DNA from: Bacillaceae bacterium OF18-1A
Lineage (GTDB): Bacteria > Bacillota > Bacilli > Bacillales > Bacillaceae_G
Length of the DNA: 64,000 bases
Assembly: GCA_027694045.1 (NCBI GenBank)
Contig: JAQEWB010000002.1
Location: 248,001-312,000 of the forward strand
Direction: 5' to 3'
Position 1 is the stretch's first letter, and the number at the start of each line of letters is the position of its first letter. The position numbers and the translations under genes were made by a program. Shown piece by piece: positions 58,730-64,000 of the stretch. The notes beneath the pieces were generated by a model. It was given only the letters and a program-made list of their open reading frames with translations, ran no database searches and was not told the DNA's origin.

Positions 58730-59673
58730 CAGTTTTCTCCTCTCAAATTTGAAATGGTATCTTTTAATGTCTCTTCATCGTATATCGCATATGCTTTCAC
58801 CGATGAATCAATCGACTTCATAAGCCCAGCAAGTACTTTTCCAGGTCCAATTTCAATAAAAGTATCTACACCTTGCTTCACCATATACTCAATAGATGGG
58901 TACCATAATACAGGTGAATATAGCTGTTCGATTAACTTTTCTTGAATATCTGTACTACGTGTAATAACGTCCGCTGTAACATTTGCGATAACAGGAATAT
59001 TTGTGTCTCGAATTGTAATTTCATTCAAAACATTTTGGAACCTCTCCGCTGCCGGCTTCATAAGAGAGGAATGAAACGGTCCACTTACCTTAAGCGGAAC
59101 TGCTCTTTTAGCACCATTTTCTTTCGCTCTTTGAGAAGCAAGCTCTACACCTTGCTTTGTTCCAGAAATAACAATTTGCTTCGTACTATTCATATTAGCA
59201 ATTTGCACTGCATAACCTTCACTTGTTACTTCTTCTGTAACTTGTTTCAACATTTCCGGATCGGCACCTAGAATAGCTGCCATTGCACCTTCTCCACCCG
59301 GAACTGCTTCTTCCATATATTCGCCACGTTTTCTTACAGCATATACAGCTTCTTCAAACGTTAATGCACCAGCAGCCACTAGAGCACTATATTCACCTAA
59401 ACTATGCCCAGCAACAAAGTCAGGTGTAATATCATACTCTTTTAAAGCTGTCAAAATAGCAAAACTCGTTGTTAATAATGCTGGTTGCGCATTTGTTGTT
59501 AATGTAAGCTTTTCCTGCGGTCCTTCAAAAATCACTTTTGAAAGTGAATCTTGCAACACCTCGTCCGCTTTTTCAAATACTTTTGCAACCTCTTTATTAT
59601 TCTCTGTTAACTGTCTACCCATTCCAACTGCCTGTGAACCTTGGCCCGGAAAAAGAAATGCTATTTTTCCCAT
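58729..59673 (-). CDS. fabD: Malonyl-CoA:ACP transacylase
   Basis: FabD loads malonyl groups onto ACP. The 314-residue protein has [12 protein letters not shown] (9-20), the nucleophile S91 in [10 protein letters not shown], and the catalytic histidine in [10 protein letters not shown]. It lies 14 bp after plsX and overlaps fabG by one base. It is within the FapR-controlled operon. Confidence 0.98.
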   Translation of the reverse strand: MGKIAFLFPGQGSQAVGMGRQLTENNKEVAKVFEKADEVLQDSLSKVIFEGPQEKLTLTTNAQPALLTTSFAILTALKEYDITPDFVAGHSLGEYSALVAAGALTFEEAVYAVRKRGEYMEEAVPGGEGAMAAILGADPEMLKQVTEEVTSEGYAVQIANMNSTKQIVISGTKQGVELASQRAKENGAKRAVPLKVSGPFHSSLMKPAAERFQNVLNEITIRDTNIPVIANVTADVITRSTDIQEKLIEQLYSPVLWYPSIEYMVKQGVDTFIEIGPGKVLAGLMKSIDSSVKAYAIYDEETLKDTISNLRGEN

Positions 59674-59687
59674 TTCAAATCCTCCTC

Positions 59688-60680
59688 TTATTGGAGTGGC
59701 TCTTTCTCCATTACGCTTGAAATTGTAGGAATTACTTCTTTCGCTACCATTTCTCTCGTTTGACGAATCGCACTAAATATCGATTGGTCATTAGAAGAAC
59801 CGTGAGCCTTAATAACAGGAGCTTTCAGCCCAAATAATGCCGCTCCTCCATACTCCGAATAATCCATTTTATCTTTTAATACCATAAGTTTTGGTTTTAA
59901 TACCGCTGCTGCTAATTTGCTCGTAAACGAACTCATTAATTGCTCTTTTAACATAGAGAATAATGCAAGTGCTGTTCCTTCTAGTGATTTTAGCGCTACA
60001 TTCCCCGTAAAGCCATCACACACAACAACATCTGCTACACCTTGCAATAAATCCCTTGATTCAACGTTTCCAACAAAATTAATCGGCGCATCCTTGAGCA
60101 TAGCAAAGACCTGTTTTGAAAGCTCGTTCCCTTTACCATCCTCTGTGCCAACGTTTAAAAGTCCAACGCGAGGATTTTTAATTCCTCTTACCTTCTCTGC
60201 ATAAACAGAGCCCATTACTGCATATTGATATAAATGAATTGGTTTTGCATCAACGTTTGCTCCAACATCTAACATAACAAAACCTTCTCCATCAACAGTT
60301 GGCATTGTAGGCGATAAAGCTGGTCGCTCAATTCCTTCCATACGACCAACAACAAATAATCCAGCTGCCATTAGAGCTCCTGTACTACCAGCTGATATAC
60401 AAGCATCCGCTATACCATCTTTCACCTGCTGCGCCGCAAGTACCATAGAAGCTTGTTTTTTTCTACGAACCGCTCTTACCGGTTCATCTGTCGATTCAAT
60501 TTTTTCATCAGTATGAAGAATCGTAATTCGCTCTTCATTCGTTAAGTATTGACGAATTTCCTCTTCTTTTCCTACTAACGTAATATGTAAATCTGAATAT
60601 TCCTTAATAGCTTTCATTGCTCCTAATACGACAGCTTTCGGAGCGTGATCGCCACCCATTGCATCTATTGCGATTTTCAT
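59688..60680 (-). CDS. plsX: Phosphate acyltransferase PlsX
   Basis: PlsX converts acyl-ACP to acyl-phosphate for PlsY in phospholipid synthesis. The 330-residue protein begins [20 protein letters not shown] and has [19 protein letters not shown] and [16 protein letters not shown]. It overlaps the fapR stop by 4 bp (ATGA). FapR, encoded just upstream, controls the operon. It acts at the inner face of the membrane. Confidence 0.97.
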   Translation of the reverse strand: MKIAIDAMGGDHAPKAVVLGAMKAIKEYSDLHITLVGKEEEIRQYLTNEERITILHTDEKIESTDEPVRAVRRKKQASMVLAAQQVKDGIADACISAGSTGALMAAGLFVVGRMEGIERPALSPTMPTVDGEGFVMLDVGANVDAKPIHLYQYAVMGSVYAEKVRGIKNPRVGLLNVGTEDGKGNELSKQVFAMLKDAPINFVGNVESRDLLQGVADVVVCDGFTGNVALKSLEGTALALFSMLKEQLMSSFTSKLAAAVLKPKLMVLKDKMDYSEYGGAALFGLKAPVIKAHGSSNDQSIFSAIRQTREMVAKEVIPTISSVMEKEPLQ

Positions 60681-61270
60681 AAGTTGTTACCTTCCTCACT
60701 ATAATTACTAGATCGATACATTTCAAAAGTGCCTGTAAAAACAAGTTCTTCTCCAACAAAGCTACGCACTTTGACGACCGTCCGCCCTTTATCATTCTCT
60801 ACATCTTCAACGCGCGCTTTCGCAACAACACGCTCTCCTAATTTTACAGGACGAATGTATCGAATAGTAGACTTTGCAGTTAAGGCTAATTCTTCATCAA
60901 TAACCGCAACAGCTAGTGAGTTTGCTTGTGCAAACAAATGATGTCCACGAGCAATTTGATTTCTTTTAAACACATGTTCTACCTTCACTTCAAAGATAGA
61001 AATTGCATGTCTATCTAATTCTATATCGATAATTTCTCCGACAACCTCTTCTAACGGTAGAGATTTCACATCTTCTTCATGTTGCTTTGTAGCTACATGT
61101 TTAATTCTCTCTCTTAATTCAGGAATAGACAATTCCATACGATCAAGACGTACAGTTTGAATACTCACTTGGAATTTTTCTGCTAAATCTTCATCCGTTA
61201 TAAAAGGATTCGATTCTATTGTTTGTTGTAACAATTCTTGTCTTTCTTTTTTACTTCTTCTTTTTTTCAT
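60677..61270 (-). CDS. fapR: Fatty acid and phospholipid biosynthesis repressor FapR
   Basis: FapR represses lipid synthesis genes and is released by malonyl-CoA. The 197-residue protein has an N-terminal DeoR-like helix-turn-helix ([20 protein letters not shown], about 24-43) and a C-terminal hot-dog domain that binds malonyl-CoA ([19 protein letters not shown]). The ATG at 61270 gives [26 protein letters not shown] upstream is a modest site. A 17-bp FapR box lies just before it, so it is autoregulated. Confidence 0.96.
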   Translation of the reverse strand: MKKRRSKKERQELLQQTIESNPFITDEDLAEKFQVSIQTVRLDRMELSIPELRERIKHVATKQHEEDVKSLPLEEVVGEIIDIELDRHAISIFEVKVEHVFKRNQIARGHHLFAQANSLAVAVIDEELALTAKSTIRYIRPVKLGERVVAKARVEDVENDKGRTVVKVRSFVGEELVFTGTFEMYRSSNYSEEGNNL

Positions 61271-61286
61271 ACCGCACCATCCATTT

Positions 61287-61303
61287 TTATGACTAGGTAC
61301 TAA
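61287..61303 (-). promoter_or_regulatory. FapR operator
   Basis: On the minus strand TTAGTACCTAGTCATAA fits the FapR consensus (TTAGTACCTnnTACTAA-like). It lies at the expected transcription start, just below the -10. Confidence 0.85.
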
Positions 61304-61307
61304 CAGT

Positions 61308-61336
61308 AGTATATAATCATTAAAAGTAGAATGCAA
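61308..61336 (-). promoter_or_regulatory. Sigma-A promoter of fapR-plsX-fabD-fabG
   Basis: TTGCAT (61331-61336) and TATACT (61308-61313) are separated by 17 bp. The promoter starts 22 bp after the recG stop. Confidence 0.75.
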
Positions 61337-61357
61337 CAAAAACTTTTGTTGACTCCC

Positions 61358-63406
61358 TTAATCGAGCTTCTCGCCTTGGAACACACCGGTCCCATCCAGA
61401 TACGTACGTAATGCCGCATACTGATCGTTATGCCAAAATGCTTCTGAATCTACTAATATTGCCGCATCTTGTCTCGCTGTTTCTAACGCTCGATAATCAT
61501 GTACCATATCAGCAACCTTAAATTCTGGCAGACCACTTTGCTTACTTCCAAAGAAATCCCCAGGACCTCGTAATTCTAAATCTTTTTCTGACAATACAAA
61601 CCCATCGTTTGTTTCAGTCATAATACGCATTCTTTCTTTTCCTGTTTCTGATTTAGGATCTGCTATTAATAAACAATATGATTGTTCACTACCACGCCCA
61701 ACACGTCCCCTAAGCTGATGGAGTTGTGATAACCCGAAACGCTCTGCATCGTAAATAACCATCACAGTCGCATTCGGTACATTCACACCTACTTCAACAA
61801 CTGTTGTTGACACAAGAATTTGCACTTTATTTTCACTAAACTGTCCCATTATCTCTTCTTTTTCCTGGGATGACAATCTCCCGTGCATTAATCCAACTTG
61901 ACATTTCCCTTGATAATGGTAAGTCAACATACTATGTAAATCGATAGCATTTTGCACATCAAGTTTCTCAGATTCTTCAATAAGGGGACAAATAACATAT
62001 GCTTGTCTTCCTTTTTTTATCTCTTTCTCTACAAAACCGAGAACGCGATCTAACATATCATGTTTTGCCCAGTATGTTTCAATCACCTTTCTCCCCGCTG
62101 GCATCTCATCAATGATAGAAACATCCATCTCTCCAAATGCAGTTATTGCTAACGTACGCGGAATTGGTGTCGCTGTCATAAATAATACATCTGGACTTTC
62201 ACCTTTCTCACGCAAAACTCGGCGCTGCGCTACACCAAATCGATGTTGTTCATCAGTAATAACGAGACCTAACCTATGGAATATAACTTCATCTTGAATT
62301 AAAGCATGCGTCCCAACAAGAATATCTATTTCTCCTTGTTCTAATTTCGCCAAAATCTCCCGACGTCTCACACCCTTAACAGAACTTGTTAACAATTCAA
62401 CCGTCATACCGAAATGTGAAAATGTTTCAGCAAGCGACTGATAATGTTGTTCAGCCAAAATTTCTGTAGGAACCATTAAAGCACCTTGGTAATGAGCTAA
62501 TTTTGCTGCATAGAGAGCAATCGCCGCAACAACTGTTTTACCAGAACCTACATCCCCTTGTAACAGTCGATTCATCCGGTACGGAGATGTCATATCTTTT
62601 AAAATTTCATCTACAACCCGGCGTTGTGCACCAGTTAATGGAAATGGAAGAGCATCGATAAATTCTTGTAACTCTGCTAATGGAATTTCCTTCTTCGTTC
62701 CTTTCGAATTTTCCCTCTCCATTTTTCGTAGTGTTTGCATTTTCAATTGAAATAAGAAAAATTCTTCATATACAAAACGGCGACGCGCTTGTTTTAAATC
62801 TTCCTGTCCAACTGGAAAATGTAACGCCTTAAGTGCTTCATAACGTGGTAATAGTTTATATCGACTTAACAAACCATCCGGCAATACTTCGACTATAGAA
62901 TCTCCATATTCTTTTAATGCTTGAGCAATAAAACGCCGCATCTGTTTTACCGTAAGTTTCCCTTTCACTGAGTATACAGGTTCTACTTCTTGTTGGCGCA
63001 CAACCGGTCCAAAGTGAAGTTCTGATACCGCAATCGTTTGACGATGCTGATCCCATTTACCAGTAATCGTTACCGTCTCATCTAAATTTAACTTCTGCTT
63101 ATAGTACGGCCTATTAAAACATACAGCTGTAATTAAATAACGACCGACGAGGACACGAACTGTAAGACGCGACTTCTTCTTCCCATAATATTGCAATAAA
63201 GGAGCACTATGAACTTTCCCCTCCACTGTTACACGTTCATCATGCTTTACTTCAGCAAGATCTTTCATCGCATAATCTTCATAACGGTACGGAAAATGTT
63301 CTAATAGATGAGAAACTGTATAAATTCCCATCTCGTGTAGTAATTCAGATGTTTCTCCCCCGATTCCCTTTACATCTGTAACGGGAACTTGTACAACTTC
63401 ATTCAA
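61358..63406 (-). CDS. recG: ATP-dependent DNA helicase RecG
   Basis: RecG remodels stalled forks and recombination intermediates. The start is TTG at 63406 (MNEVVQVPVTDVKGIGGE), with GGAGTG 8 nt upstream; a GTG three codons earlier is too close. The 682-residue protein has the wedge/OB domain at the N-terminus, then helicase motifs QGDVGSGKTVVAAIALYA, VITDEQHRFGVAQRR (DEQH), TATPIPRTLA and QLRGRVGRGSEQSYCLL. It lies after fakA and before fapR. Length is normal. Confidence 0.96.
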   Translation of the reverse strand: MNEVVQVPVTDVKGIGGETSELLHEMGIYTVSHLLEHFPYRYEDYAMKDLAEVKHDERVTVEGKVHSAPLLQYYGKKKSRLTVRVLVGRYLITAVCFNRPYYKQKLNLDETVTITGKWDQHRQTIAVSELHFGPVVRQQEVEPVYSVKGKLTVKQMRRFIAQALKEYGDSIVEVLPDGLLSRYKLLPRYEALKALHFPVGQEDLKQARRRFVYEEFFLFQLKMQTLRKMERENSKGTKKEIPLAELQEFIDALPFPLTGAQRRVVDEILKDMTSPYRMNRLLQGDVGSGKTVVAAIALYAAKLAHYQGALMVPTEILAEQHYQSLAETFSHFGMTVELLTSSVKGVRRREILAKLEQGEIDILVGTHALIQDEVIFHRLGLVITDEQHRFGVAQRRVLREKGESPDVLFMTATPIPRTLAITAFGEMDVSIIDEMPAGRKVIETYWAKHDMLDRVLGFVEKEIKKGRQAYVICPLIEESEKLDVQNAIDLHSMLTYHYQGKCQVGLMHGRLSSQEKEEIMGQFSENKVQILVSTTVVEVGVNVPNATVMVIYDAERFGLSQLHQLRGRVGRGSEQSYCLLIADPKSETGKERMRIMTETNDGFVLSEKDLELRGPGDFFGSKQSGLPEFKVADMVHDYRALETARQDAAILVDSEAFWHNDQYAALRTYLDGTGVFQGEKLD

Positions 63407-63494
63407 GATTCTCACACTCCGTCACATTATTTTCTTTATTGCATTCTATTTGAGTAGCAATTAACATCTGTAATCGCTCTCTTTCACCTTATAT

Positions 63495-63503
63495 ATTCTA
63501 TCA
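63495..63503 (-). promoter_or_regulatory. Extended -10 of candidate recG promoter
   Basis: TGATAGAAT on the minus strand is an extended -10 about 90 bp before the recG start. The -35 (TAGTTT at 18 bp) is weak. Confidence 0.35.
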
Positions 63504-63549
63504 TAGGCATTCCAAGAGAAACTACTCAAATCCCTCATATAAAACAAGT

Positions 63550-63587
63550 AAAAAAGAGCCTCACTATTAGCAGCAAGGCTCTTTTTT
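63550..63587 (-). terminator. Intrinsic terminator of fakA
   Basis: AAAAAAGAGCCT and AGGCTCTTTTTT are perfect 12-bp arms with a 14-nt loop, with a U-run on the minus strand. It lies ~110 bp after the fakA stop. Confidence 0.9.
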
Positions 63588-63695
63588 ATCTTCTATATGC
63601 TAGCCTTTTAAATAAAAACTAGTAATAAACTTCATATTACTACTTCTTATCCATTAGCAAGTAAGTAATCCATTTATTTTCAAAATGAATCCTTT

Positions 63696-64000
63696 TTATT
63701 CTACAGAGAAAATGAAAGAATATACTGGTTGATTTCCAGCATGCACTTCTACTTCTGCATCTTCAAACTTCTCTTCTACAAATTCAACTAGTTCAGCTAC
63801 TTCTTCGTCAGTTGCATCTTCACCTTGTAGAATCGTTACGATTTCAGAATCCTCATCAATAAGTGCTTCTAATAGTTGCTTCGCAGCCCCTACTTTTTCC
63901 GCATTTGTTGATACGATTTTTCCATCTGCAATGCACATGAAATCATCTTTTTGAATTGCTACACCATCAATTTCCGTATCACGTACTGCATACGTAATTT
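63696..64000 (-). CDS. fakA: Fatty acid kinase catalytic subunit FakA / YloV (C-terminus only)
   Basis: This is the C-terminal ~100 codons of a DAK-phosphatase-family protein (YloV in B. subtilis; FakA in staphylococci) that phosphorylates fatty acids bound to FakB. The frame is open to the right edge; the segment reads ITYAVRDTEIDGVAIQKDDF at the edge, followed by MCIADGKIVSTN. EIVTILQGEDATDEE is also a family feature. An internal ATG at 63938 is not the real start. It lies upstream of recG, as in B. subtilis. The kinase domain proper is outside the window. Confidence 0.88.
   Translation of the reverse strand, partial: ITYAVRDTEIDGVAIQKDDFMCIADGKIVSTNAEKVGAAKQLLEALIDEDSEIVTILQGEDATDEEVAELVEFVEEKFEDAEVEVHAGNQPVYSFIFSVE

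Noticed and set aside
63407..63472. Short frame overlapping the recG start (possible coupling peptide)
   Set aside because: It ends over the recG TTG codon, but has no properly spaced ribosome-binding site, so it was not counted as a gene.
1..64000. Mobile elements, phage, CRISPR, defence genes or transferred islands
   Set aside because: None seen: gene order is that of a conserved Bacillus core region, with a single transcription direction and uniform codon use.

Overview
This window is a stretch of chromosome from a low-GC, spore-forming Gram-positive bacterium, most likely a member of the Bacillus cereus group or a close relative. The protein sequences and gene order match the Bacillus housekeeping cluster that runs from fakA/recG down to dapA/rnjB/tepA. 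Spore-specific genes are present (dipicolinate synthase dpaAB, ymxH, ylxY). A signal peptidase gene sits between rplS and rbgA, and codY lies directly beside rpsB without the flagellar/chemotaxis operon that separates them in B. subtilis. The species call is inference from remembered sequences; no database search was possible.

All 60 recognised genes are on the minus strand, so transcription runs from high to low coordinates. In that order the layout is: fakA C-terminus (cut by the right edge); recG; the lipid regulon fapR-plsX-fabD-fabG-acpP; rncS, smc, ftsY; the SRP and ribosome-maturation group ylxM-ffh-rpsP-khpA-rimM-trmD, then rplS; lepB-like signal peptidase, rbgA, rnhB; sucCD; dprA, topA, trmFO; xerC-hslV-hslU-codY; rpsB-tsf, pyrH, frr, uppS, cdsA, dxr, rasP; proS; polC; rimP-nusA-ylxR-ylxQ-infB-ylxP-rbfA; truB, ribF, rpsO, pnp; ylxY, mlpA, ymxH; dpaA-dpaB; asd-dapG-dapA; rnjB; and tepA (cut by the left edge).

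The genes cover membrane lipid synthesis (fapR to acpP, plsX, cdsA, uppS, dxr), translation and ribosome assembly, RNA decay and processing (pnp, rncS, rnjB, rnhB), chromosome maintenance (smc, xerC, topA, recG, polC, dprA), proteolysis and signalling (rasP, hslUV, codY, tepA), and the aspartate/DAP/dipicolinate branch that links lysine and cell-wall synthesis to spore dormancy. Most transcription units end in a clear intrinsic terminator, and several of these stems include the stop codon of the gene they terminate.

No mobile element, CRISPR array, tRNA, rRNA or anomalous island was seen. The unusual material is in leaders and spacers: a long structured leader that separates a Shine-Dalgarno sequence from the rnjB start codon; an attenuator-like hairpin ahead of rimP-nusA; structured leaders for rpsB, rpsO and rplS; a terminator followed by tandem palindromes between rpsB and tsf; and a probable dispersed-repeat hairpin between dapA and rnjB.
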